Assembly (NCBI GenBank): GCA_025998595.1
Contig: BNWE01000016.1
Span: forward strand, 1-19,502
From: Alphaproteobacteria bacterium
Lineage (GTDB): Bacteria; Pseudomonadota; Alphaproteobacteria; UBA3830
Direction of reading: 5' to 3'
Length of the DNA: 19,502 nucleotides
The translations under genes and the position numbers were made by a program. The notes beneath the pieces are model-generated. The model saw only the letters and a list, made by a program, of their open reading frames with translations. It was not told where the DNA came from and did no database searches. This document shows positions 1-6,239 of the stretch, piece after piece. Each line of letters opens with the position of its first letter. Positions within the stretch are counted from its first letter, which is position 1.

Positions 1-127
1 TTTGCGGAATCTGATCATCGGATTAGCCTGTAAATTGAACACTTCTGTTCCGGATATGATGTTTAATGGTGCTCGGTTCCATAGGAGGGCTATAAAATTG
101 GTCGCAGAGAATTAAAAGGCCCTGCTG
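1..127. repeat. Left arm of 127-bp perfect inverted repeat (IS end)
   Basis: Base i here is the exact complement of base 19500-i for i = 1 to 127, and identity stops at base 128 (g on the left against c in the reverse complement of the right). The inner boundary reads CTGCTG; from outside in, the terminus looks like CAGGGCCTTTTAATTC. Because a transposase-like reading frame stops 12 bases before the boundary, I infer this is the end of an insertion sequence whose body lies outside the window. The other arm is 19373-19499. Confidence 0.93.
2..115 (+). pseudogene. C-terminal end of a probable transposase (cut by window edge)
   Basis: An open frame runs in from the window edge and stops at TAA 113-115, giving 37 residues. 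It begins LRNLIIGLACKLNTS and ends HRRAIKLVAEN. The LRN-x-x-IGL motif, then about 25 residues rich in Arg/His, then a terminal Ala-x-x-Leu helix resembles the extreme C-terminus of ISAs1-type DDE transposases. That is recognition by pattern only, and no catalytic residues fall inside the window. The same frame occurs on the - strand at the right edge. It is labelled partial because the rest of the gene is not visible; it may be intact outside. Confidence 0.45.
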
Positions 128-149
128 GCGCGTGTGCTGCAAGCATTTT

Positions 150-180
150 TTGATTGTAATTTCTATCAATTCCATATATC
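150..180 (+). promoter_or_regulatory. Candidate promoter for the rpsB operon
   Basis: TTGATT at 150-155 could be a -35 box, with ATATAT/TATATC at 174-180 as a -10 box at 18-19 bases spacing. It lies about 140 bases upstream of the rpsB start and just inside the left IS end. The match to the sigma-70 consensus is partial and no start site can be proved from sequence. The region 181-250 shows nothing else recognisable. Confidence 0.28.
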
Positions 181-249
181 ATTAGCACCGGTAATCGTTG
201 ATTGCTGAATATGCACGCAAAAATTGGATGAGCAGGTGGTCTGTTTTAT

Positions 250-311
250 CCTTTCGGTCTGGGGGAGTTTCCTCGGTATTTGTTTTTGCGGAGGTTCAAC
301 CGAAAAAGGGG
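250..311 (+). promoter_or_regulatory. rpsB leader hairpin next to the ribosome binding site
   Basis: TTTCGGT (252-258) can pair with ACCGAAA (299-305), and CCTC (271-274) with GAGG (291-294) inside it. The 3' arm abuts the purine-rich Shine-Dalgarno AAAGGGG (305-311), 7 bases before the rpsB ATG. Ribosomal protein S2 is known in E. coli to repress its own rpsB-tsf messenger through the leader, so this structure is a plausible target. The link to S2 is inference. Confidence 0.35.
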
Positions 312-318
312 TATATAA

Positions 319-1086
319 ATGTTAGACGTTTCAATTAGAAGTTTGCTGGAGGCCGGCGTACATTTTGGACACCAGACTCGTCGCTGGAATCCGAAGATGG
401 CGCAGTACATATTTGGATCAAAAGATAAAATTCACATAGTTAACCTGGATAAAACGCTAGTGCTGCTGCAGGAGGCACTCAAAGCCGCCGGAGATGTAGC
501 TGCCGAAGGTGGGCGTATTTTGTTCGTGGGTACAAAGCGTCAAGCGAGCGAGCGCGTAGCTGAATCCGCCAAGAAGTGCGGACAGTATTTCGTGAATCAT
601 CGTTGGTTAGGCGGAATGTTAACCAACTGGAAGACCGTTTCCCAATCAATCAAGAAGCTGGATAGTCTCGAGAAAAGACTGCAGGATCCAAATGTGGCAT
701 TAAAGAAGAAGGAAATTCTGAGCATTCAGAGAAAGACCGATAAATTGAATAGGGTGCTGGGCGGTGTGCGTAACATGGGTGGCGTTCCATCGATACTTCT
801 GGTGCTGGACGTCATTGTGGACAAGACCGCAGTGGAAGAGGCAAAAGTTCTCGGCATTCCAGTAATTGGCATATGCGATACGAACTCGGATCCAACCACA
901 GTTGATTATCCTATCCCGGGAAACGACGATTCCGTAAGAGCCATAGACCTATACTGTTCTCTGTTTGAGAGCGCCATAATAGATGGTATCCAGAGAGGAT
1001 TGACATCTGCGGGCGTTGATATTGGAGCTTTTGAAAAACCAATTGATGATACTGATTATTCAGAAGATGACTCTGAAGAAAATTAA
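319..1086 (+). CDS. rpsB: 30S ribosomal protein S2
   Basis: A 255-residue S2 protein of the 30S small subunit. It sits on the solvent side near the head-body junction and is needed for S1 attachment. The family opening is clear: LLEAGVHFGHQTRRWNPKM at residues 9-27, then the IHIVNLDKT segment, the HRWLGGMLTNWKT motif near residues 94-106, and the GIPVIGICDTNSDP motif near residues 184-197. The last 20 residues are strongly acidic, a common alphaproteobacterial tail. The ATG at 319 is preceded by AAAGGGG at 305-311. It heads the long + strand block and is followed after 18 bases by a small EF-Ts-like gene, then tsf, so the usual rpsB-tsf pair is split by an extra gene. Confidence 0.98.
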   Translation: MLDVSIRSLLEAGVHFGHQTRRWNPKMAQYIFGSKDKIHIVNLDKTLVLLQEALKAAGDVAAEGGRILFVGTKRQASERVAESAKKCGQYFVNHRWLGGMLTNWKTVSQSIKKLDSLEKRLQDPNVALKKKEILSIQRKTDKLNRVLGGVRNMGGVPSILLVLDVIVDKTAVEEAKVLGIPVIGICDTNSDPTTVDYPIPGNDDSVRAIDLYCSLFESAIIDGIQRGLTSAGVDIGAFEKPIDDTDYSEDDSEEN

Positions 1087-1104
1087 TAAAAAATAGGTGA
1101 GTTT

Positions 1105-1278
1105 ATGGCTACTATGGCTGAGCAAATAAAGATGCTGAGAGAGCGTATTGGTGGCGGTGGGTTGTCGGAGTGCAAATATGCTCTAGAGGAATGCGGTGAA
1201 GATGTAGAGAAAGCCATCGAATGGTTGAAAAAAGAAGGCATTGTGGATGCCAACGGTAAGTACAAAAAAGAAGATTGA
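1105..1278 (+). CDS. Stand-alone EF-Ts N-terminal (UBA-like) domain, 57 aa
   Basis: An ATG at 1105 preceded by AGGTGA (1095-1100) opens a 57-codon frame ending TGA 1276-1278. The protein aligns with residues 1-50 of the EF-Ts encoded next door, with about 23 identities in 41 aligned positions and one extra residue in the glycine loop. Both carry KMLRER, a Gly-rich turn, CKxAL and a VExAxxWLxKxG helix. In EF-Ts this three-helix UBA-like domain contacts the G domain of EF-Tu. The nucleotide-exchange core (TDFV motif) is absent, so exchange activity is not expected. The tail ends in Lys/Glu-rich KYKKED. An 18-base block (AAGATGCTGAGAGAGCGT) and a similar start context (GGTGA, a short T-rich spacer, ATGGCTA) are shared with tsf, so it looks like a partial tandem duplication that has kept its frame, start signals and hydrophobic pattern. 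Function is unknown; an EF-Tu-binding decoy or regulator is conceivable. The alternative is a decaying duplicate. Confidence 0.78.
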   Translation: MATMAEQIKMLRERIGGGGLSECKYALEECGEDVEKAIEWLKKEGIVDANGKYKKED

Positions 1279-1304
1279 TGTTTTTAAAAGATTAGAGGTG
1301 ATTT

Positions 1305-2225
1305 ATGGCTAATGTTACAGCCGAACAAGTAAAGATGCTGAGAGAGCGTTCCGGTGCCGGCATGATGGATTGCAAGAAGGCTCTGGTGGCGTGTGATGGA
1401 AATGTGGAAGAGGCCGTCGATTGGCTCAGAAAAAAGGGACTTGCGGCTGCGGCCAATAAGTCCGGTCGTGTGGCCGCCGAAGGATTGGTCGGTGTGCATG
1501 TAAATGGGACTCATGGTACAGTTTTGGAAGTAAATGCCGAAACCGATTTCGTGTCCCGCAATGAATTGTTCCAGAAATTCGTTTCCGAAGCAGTCGAAGT
1601 GGCGTGCAATGGGAATCTGTGCATAGATTCTCTGAAGACGGCTACATATCCAGGAAAGGAGCATGCGGTTTCCGATGAATTGACTAGTCTCATTGCCGTC
1701 ATTGGCGAGAATATGCAGCTGCGTAGGGTAGGGCACGTGAGTGTGACGTCCGGAGTCGTGGCGTCCTATGTGCACAATAAAATTTCTCCAACTCTCGGGA
1801 AAATAGGCATTTTGGTCGCTCTTGAATCGACGGGAGATCCGGAAAAGCTGAATGAGTTCGGAAAGCAGATTGCAATGCACATCGCAGCGGCTCATTCTCT
1901 GTCTGTTTCTGTGGATGATTTGGATCCTGTTACCGTTGAGCGCGAGAGAGCGGTCGTTACGGAACAAGCTAAAAACTCCGGAAAGACTGGTTTCATAGAT
2001 AAAATCGTCGAGGGAAGATTGAGAAAATTCTATGAGGAAGTCGTTCTGCTGGAGCAGGTGTTCGTCATGGATGGTGAGACGAGAATAAAGGATTTGGTCG
2101 CAAAAGTTTCTGCGGAAATTGGCGCTCCAGTAGAAATCAAGGCGTTTGAGCGATTCGCTCTTGGTGAAGGAATCGAAAAACAAACAGTTGATTTTGCTGC
2201 TGAAGTTGCGGCACAATTGAAATAG
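1305..2225 (+). CDS. tsf: Elongation factor Ts
   Basis: A 306-residue EF-Ts, the guanine-nucleotide exchange factor that releases GDP from EF-Tu in the cytoplasm. Order of domains: UBA-like N-terminus (residues 1-55, with KMLRER, SGAGMMDCKKAL and VDWLRKKG), then the exchange core with the TDFV motif at residues 80-83 (ETDFVSRNELF), two subdomains, and a C-terminal module. Length is close to the common 280-310 range. The ATG at 1305 follows AGAGGTGA at 1294-1301. It lies 26 bases after the mini-EF-Ts gene and 43 bases before pyrH, the conserved alphaproteobacterial order. Nothing suggests damage, so the upstream small gene is an addition and not a replacement. Confidence 0.98.
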   Translation: MANVTAEQVKMLRERSGAGMMDCKKALVACDGNVEEAVDWLRKKGLAAAANKSGRVAAEGLVGVHVNGTHGTVLEVNAETDFVSRNELFQKFVSEAVEVACNGNLCIDSLKTATYPGKEHAVSDELTSLIAVIGENMQLRRVGHVSVTSGVVASYVHNKISPTLGKIGILVALESTGDPEKLNEFGKQIAMHIAAAHSLSVSVDDLDPVTVERERAVVTEQAKNSGKTGFIDKIVEGRLRKFYEEVVLLEQVFVMDGETRIKDLVAKVSAEIGAPVEIKAFERFALGEGIEKQTVDFAAEVAAQLK

Positions 2226-2268
2226 TTTTTGTTAGAAGTAGTTTTTGTTGTATTAGGAGATGTATCCC

Positions 2269-2979
2269 ATGGAGAAAAAGTATCGTCGTATATTGCTCAA
2301 GATTTCAGGCGAATTTCTCATGGGGGATTTGGACTTTGGCGTGGACGTGAAAACCGTCGATCGCATAGCTGCCGAAATCGTCTCCATCTATAAAGACGGA
2401 TACCAGGTGTGTGTTGTTGTCGGTGGCGGAAACATCTTTCGGGGAGTTTCTGCTGCCGCCTACGGTATGCATCGATCCGTTGCGGACAACATTGGTATGC
2501 TGGCGACGGTGATGAATGCGATTGCGTTTCAGAATTCCGTCGAGCGACTGGGCATTCAGACGCGGGTAATGTCCGCCATCACCATGCCAACCATATGTGA
2601 GCCGTACATTCGCCGAAAGGCGCTGCGTCACCTGGAAAAGGGGCGGCTGGTCATATGTGCGGCTGGTTCCGGTAATCCGTATTTTACAACGGATACCGCG
2701 GCGGCATTGCGTGCTCTGGAGATGAGTTGCGATGTACTCATCAAGGCGACGAAGGTTGCCGGTGTCTATACCTCTGATCCGGAGAAAAATGCAGATGCTA
2801 AATTCATAGAAAAATTATCCTATAAAGATGTCATTGAAAAAGACATCAGGGTTATGGATCAGACTGCCATTACATTGGCAAAGGAAAATAATATCCCCAT
2901 AATCGTGTTTTCCATAAAAGAAGATGGAAATTTGGCAAAAATTCTTTCGGGGGAGGGGGCTTGCTCACTTATATCTTAA
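2269..2979 (+). CDS. pyrH: Uridylate kinase (UMP kinase)
   Basis: A 236-residue UMP kinase of the amino-acid-kinase fold that makes UDP from UMP and ATP, feeding RNA and nucleotide-sugar synthesis. Visible motifs: [11 protein letters not shown] at the N-terminus (phosphate-binding Lys), [24 protein letters not shown], and the [17 protein letters not shown] loop followed by [12 protein letters not shown] near the C-terminal third. I chose ATG 2269 and not ATG 2260, because the Shine-Dalgarno AGGAG (2255-2259) would abut the earlier codon but is 9 bases before 2269, and the protein then starts [10 protein letters not shown] as in relatives. frr follows after 16 bases. Two copies of TAGTTTTTGTT lie in the 43-base gap after tsf. 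Confidence 0.97.
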   Translation: MEKKYRRILLKISGEFLMGDLDFGVDVKTVDRIAAEIVSIYKDGYQVCVVVGGGNIFRGVSAAAYGMHRSVADNIGMLATVMNAIAFQNSVERLGIQTRVMSAITMPTICEPYIRRKALRHLEKGRLVICAAGSGNPYFTTDTAAALRALEMSCDVLIKATKVAGVYTSDPEKNADAKFIEKLSYKDVIEKDIRVMDQTAITLAKENNIPIIVFSIKEDGNLAKILSGEGACSLIS

Positions 2980-2995
2980 TGTTATTGGAGGAAAA

Positions 2996-3544
2996 ATGCT
3001 TTTGGAAAGTCTAAAGAAAAAAATGATAGCCAGTTACGATAATCTGCTGAAGGATTTCGGTGGATTGAGAACTGGACGTGCTTCGGCCGCGATTCTTGAC
3101 AATATAATGGTGGAAGCGTATGGAAATATGGTTCCAATACAGCAAGTTGGTACCGTAAGCGTTCCGGAGGCTCGTCTTATTACCGTTCAGGTGTGGGATA
3201 CGTCTCTGCTGAAACCTACGGAGGTTGCCATTAGGAATTCTCCCATAGGTTTAAGTCCGGTTGTCGATAGTCAGCTGATACGCATAGCCATACCTGATTT
3301 GAGTGAAGAGCGCCGCAAGGAGATCTGCAAACTTGCGGGGAAATATGCGGAACAAACCAAAGTGTCCATTCGTAACGTTCGTAGGGAAGGCATGGATGAC
3401 CTCAAGAAAAAGGAAAAGAACAAGGAAATAACCGAAGATGTTCACAAGAAAATGGCCGACGATATACAGAAGTTGACCGATGAGTTTATTAAAAAGGTAG
3501 ATACATCTTTGGCGCTGAAAGAAAAAGAAATAATGAAAGTGTAG
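2996..3544 (+). CDS. frr: Ribosome recycling factor
   Basis: A 182-residue RRF, which with EF-G splits the post-termination ribosome. Family features: the long helical bundle at both ends, GGLRTGRASAAILDNIMVEAYG in the first third (Arg/Thr/Gly/Arg segment that contacts 23S rRNA), PIQQVGTVSVPEARLITVQVWD, then the SEERRKEICKLA and VRREGMDDLKKKEK helices. Length matches the usual 185. The ATG at 2996 is 5 bases after GGAGG (2987-2991); upstream codons in the same frame would overlap the end of pyrH and add nothing conserved. uppS begins one base after the stop, so translation is probably coupled. Confidence 0.98.
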   Translation: MLLESLKKKMIASYDNLLKDFGGLRTGRASAAILDNIMVEAYGNMVPIQQVGTVSVPEARLITVQVWDTSLLKPTEVAIRNSPIGLSPVVDSQLIRIAIPDLSEERRKEICKLAGKYAEQTKVSIRNVRREGMDDLKKKEKNKEITEDVHKKMADDIQKLTDEFIKKVDTSLALKEKEIMKV

Positions 3545-3545
3545 T

Positions 3546-4385
3546 ATGAATCAACGTGACCAACGTGACGCCAGCTTGAAGCTGGACACATTTTCTGTAC
3601 CTTCTGAATTGTATGCGAGCGCCATCCCAAAAGCTGAAGCTGCTTCAGCGAGAGAAAACGCCTGTCCGGCTTGGACTGCCAGTGGTGCAACCACGCAGAC
3701 GCTGAAGCACTTGGCGTTCATTCTCGATGGAAACCGTCGCTGGGCGAAGGCTCGAAATCTTCCATCGGTATTTGGTCATCGAAAGGGCTACGAAATAGCC
3801 AAAGAATTAATTTCATCCATCTCGAAATACGGCATAAAATATGTAACGTATTTTGTGTTTTCCAACGAAAATTGGAATAGATCGGCGGAAGAGGTCGCAT
3901 TTCTAATGGATCTTTTTCGGGAGCTGTTCAGCATGTCGAGTGCGTTTTTCAGCAAGAACAATGCTCGTATGGTGGCCATTGGCAATCTCGAGAATCTTCC
4001 GGAAGATATTCGCCAAGGCATAGCTGCTCTGGAGGAAGAGACCAGGAACAACGATGGTATTACGGTAACGTTTGCTGTTAGCTATTCGGGGCGTGATGAA
4101 ATCCTGCGAGCCGCCAAGAAAATCGCAAAAGATGCCGAATTAAAAAAAATAAATGTTGATGAATTAACGGAAGATGATTTTTCCAATTACCTGGATACCA
4201 AGGGAATTCCATATCCGGATGCGATGATTAGAACGAGCGAAAAGCGCATAAGCAATTTTCTCATCTGGCAGTGTGCGTACTCGGAAATATTTTTCGTCGA
4301 TAAATTGTGGCCGGACTTTAGCGAGGACGATCTGAGAGACGTGATTGATGAATTCTCCAAGAGGAAAAGACGGTATGGCAGGTGA
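3546..4385 (+). CDS. uppS: Undecaprenyl diphosphate synthase with repeat-derived N-terminus
   Basis: A cis-prenyltransferase that extends farnesyl diphosphate with isopentenyl diphosphate to C55-PP, the lipid carrier for peptidoglycan and O-antigen. The conserved enzyme starts only at about residue 54: HLAFILDGNRRWAK (catalytic Asp61), FGHRKGYE, FVFSNENWNRS, then RISNFLIWQCAYSEIFF and LWPDFSE at the C-terminal side. The first 52 residues (MNQRDQRDASL... to ...ASGATTQT) are encoded by dispersed-repeat modules also found near skp and lpxA, and no start codon closer to the core is available, so they are presumably translated. Total length is 279 against about 250 for relatives. The substrate-binding loop usually written RTGGExRISNF or RTSGExRISNF reads RTSEKRISNF (Arg229 to Arg234), one residue short. 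The ATG at 3546 is one base after the frr stop. The gene overlaps cdsA by 11 bases. Confidence 0.93.
   Translation: MNQRDQRDASLKLDTFSVPSELYASAIPKAEAASARENACPAWTASGATTQTLKHLAFILDGNRRWAKARNLPSVFGHRKGYEIAKELISSISKYGIKYVTYFVFSNENWNRSAEEVAFLMDLFRELFSMSSAFFSKNNARMVAIGNLENLPEDIRQGIAALEEETRNNDGITVTFAVSYSGRDEILRAAKKIAKDAELKKINVDELTEDDFSNYLDTKGIPYPDAMIRTSEKRISNFLIWQCAYSEIFFVDKLWPDFSEDDLRDVIDEFSKRKRRYGR
3552..3694. repeat. Palindromic repeat modules inside the 5' end of uppS
   Basis: Modules in order: CAACGTGAC twice (3552-3569), palindrome CCAGCTT-G-AAGCTGG (3571-3585), palindrome GCTGAAGC-T-GCTTCAGC (3633-3649), AGAAAACGCCTGTCCGGCT (3653-3671), and GTGGTGCAACCAC (3682-3694). The last two are exact reverse complements of 8681-8699 and 8625-8637 in front of skp, in matching relative order, so the same composite element is inserted here in inverted orientation. 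It ends just before the conserved UppS core. Confidence 0.82.
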
Positions 4386-5088
4386 TGTGGAGTCGATGAA
4401 AAAAGAAGCAAAACCTCCAGCGAGCAGTGGGAGAGTTGAACTTGTGTCTCGTCTTTTGTCATCGCTTTTGTTTGTGCCCGTTATTGTTCTTATGTGCCTT
4501 GTGAAAGACGAATACATCAGTATTTTCTGCTTATTTAGCTTTGCCACCTATGCGGCCATTCTGAAGGAGATATGTGCTCGATCGATAAATGGAAAGTACC
4601 TCCTGAGAAGCGTCGCTGCAGTTGTATGCTTTATGGGAATTTTTGCGTTTGTATATTGTCGCAAGGTTTTGGGTGTGTCCGGATGTATCTTTCTCATAAG
4701 TGTGTCCAGCTTTACTGATATAGGCGCCTATTGTTTTGGAAAAGTCATTGGTGGCCCTAAATTATGTCCCAGAATTAGTCCTAAAAAAACATGGGCTGGA
4801 TTTTTGGGAGGAATAATCATGGCAAACATGGCATGTTATTCCCTTGACGGATTGTTTTTTTCCGTATCTAATACCAACGCTGCGTTTAGTTGCATATATA
4901 ATTTGGCTACTATCCAGTATGTGATAATTTTTTCGATATTCGGTGATTTGTTGGAATCGTTTTTTAAGAGAAAAATATCCGTCAAAGATATGGGAAACAT
5001 ATTTCCGGGACATGGAGGTGTTCTCGATAGACTTGATAGCTTGATAGTTGCGTCAATTGCTCTGGCTCTAATGGTGATTTTATTTTAG
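4375..5088 (+). CDS. cdsA: Phosphatidate cytidylyltransferase (CDP-DAG synthase)
   Basis: An inner-membrane enzyme that converts phosphatidic acid and CTP to CDP-diacylglycerol, the branch-point precursor of all phospholipids. Several hydrophobic helices are visible (for example SLLFVPVIVLMCLV, CLFSFATYAAIL, VVCFMGIFAFVYC). The family signature is complete near the C-terminus: SFFKRKISVKD then FPGHGGVLDRLDS, with the metal-binding Lys-Asp and Asp-Arg-Leu-Asp. PRISPKKTWAG precedes it, as in CdsA proteins. At 237 residues it is on the short side of the family (usually 260-285), mainly through a short N-terminal half. The ATG at 4375 has GAGGA at 4361-4365 and overlaps the uppS end by 11 bases, suggesting coupled translation. 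An in-frame ATG at 4396 is a second possibility. rseP follows after 9 bases, with no dxr between. Confidence 0.94.
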   Translation: MAGDVESMKKEAKPPASSGRVELVSRLLSSLLFVPVIVLMCLVKDEYISIFCLFSFATYAAILKEICARSINGKYLLRSVAAVVCFMGIFAFVYCRKVLGVSGCIFLISVSSFTDIGAYCFGKVIGGPKLCPRISPKKTWAGFLGGIIMANMACYSLDGLFFSVSNTNAAFSCIYNLATIQYVIIFSIFGDLLESFFKRKISVKDMGNIFPGHGGVLDRLDSLIVASIALALMVILF

Positions 5089-5097
5089 GATTTTTTT

Positions 5098-6231
5098 ATG
5101 GATTGGTTTTATTATCTAATTTCCTTTTTCGTGATAATAAACACGATAGTGTTTGTGCATGAATTCGGACATTATCTGGCGGCACGAAGTGTTGGCGTAA
5201 AGATAACCACTTTTTCACTTGGTATGGGACCGGAGTTATTCGGATTTAACGATAAAAGCGGTACCAGATGGCGTTTCTCCCTGCTGCCCATTGGTGGATA
5301 CGTAATGATGCTCGGAGATGGAGATGCTTCATCCACAACAGAGGATGAAGAATCCATAAAGGATCTGACCGAAGAAGAAAAGCAGCATTCGATAATATAT
5401 AAAAACAATTGGGAAAAAATGCGGGTTGCCTTTGCAGGTCCGTTCGCCAACTACATATATGCATTTGTGGTATTGTTCTTCATAGGCATTTCCTGCGGTG
5501 TTCCCAAATCTCTGCCAATTATCGGCGAAGTAATGAAGGGCTCCGCTGCCGAAGCGGCCGGATTCGTTGCCGGAGATAAAATACTCGCAATAGATGGGAA
5601 GCAAGTAGAAAAATTCCGCGATGTTCTCATAAATATATCCTGCAGTGACAAAGAAAAGCTTTCGTTCGAAGTGGAACGCAATGGAAAGCCGCAAATCATA
5701 GCTGTAACTCCACAGGTAACGGAGAAAAAAAAGCTTTTTGGAGGAGTTAAGAAAACTAGGCTTATCGGCATAAAACCCGGAGATCCTATTTTTGAAAGGG
5801 CATCGATTATTGATTCGTTCACTGGCGCCATTGGTACATGCGTTTCAACTACCCAAGAAATGTGTTACATGTTTTCTACTTTATTTGCAGGGAAAAAGTC
5901 CCTGGACGATTTTGGTGGCATTGTTCACATGGCGTCTGTGGCCGGAGATCTATCCAAAAGTGGTAACTTTCTGCTGTTAATTCTTTTTACCGTAACATTG
6001 TCGTTGAATTTAGGATTTATTAATCTGTTCCCATTGCCGGTTTTGGATGGTGGAAGGATAGTTCTCTGTTTTATAGAACAGGTCATAAAACGTAAATTGA
6101 ATGAAAAGTTTCAGGAATATATAATGATTGCATGTGCACTCTTGCTAATTTTGCTCATGTTAGCTACAACAATAAATGATATATTGCGTTTAGAATCTGT
6201 TAATAAGTTTGTTTGTAGAATATTGGAGTAG
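5098..6231 (+). CDS. rseP: Site-2 intramembrane zinc metalloprotease RseP family
   Basis: A 377-residue membrane protease of the RseP/MmpA type, which cuts transmembrane anchors such as anti-sigma factors in envelope-stress signalling and clears remnant signal peptides. HExxH (HEFGH, residues 21-25) is in the first helix. The second zinc-ligand motif, NLFPLPVLDGGR, is at residues 309-320 with Asp317. Between them lie a membrane-reentrant segment (RFSLLPIGGYVMMLGDGD), a second helix (FAGPFANYIYAFVVLFFIGI) and one recognisable PDZ domain (roughly residues 130-205: IGEVMKGSAAEAAGFVAGDK). Only one PDZ is evident, against two in E. coli RseP. The start at 5098 has AGGA at 5087-5090. bamA follows directly, the conserved arrangement that ties this protease to outer-membrane assembly. 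Confidence 0.96.
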   Translation: MDWFYYLISFFVIINTIVFVHEFGHYLAARSVGVKITTFSLGMGPELFGFNDKSGTRWRFSLLPIGGYVMMLGDGDASSTTEDEESIKDLTEEEKQHSIIYKNNWEKMRVAFAGPFANYIYAFVVLFFIGISCGVPKSLPIIGEVMKGSAAEAAGFVAGDKILAIDGKQVEKFRDVLINISCSDKEKLSFEVERNGKPQIIAVTPQVTEKKKLFGGVKKTRLIGIKPGDPIFERASIIDSFTGAIGTCVSTTQEMCYMFSTLFAGKKSLDDFGGIVHMASVAGDLSKSGNFLLLILFTVTLSLNLGFINLFPLPVLDGGRIVLCFIEQVIKRKLNEKFQEYIMIACALLLILLMLATTINDILRLESVNKFVCRILE

Positions 6232-6239
6232 TTCTGGTA

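Noticed and set aside
1284..2216. A 310-codon open frame on the - strand opposite tsf
   Set aside because: It is the antisense shadow of a clear EF-Ts gene; its translation has no recognisable motif and there is no promoter or ribosome site.
2223..2249. Two copies of TAGTTTTTGTT in the tsf-pyrH gap
   Set aside because: Short, low-complexity direct repeat; no dyad or known signal. Probably slippage.
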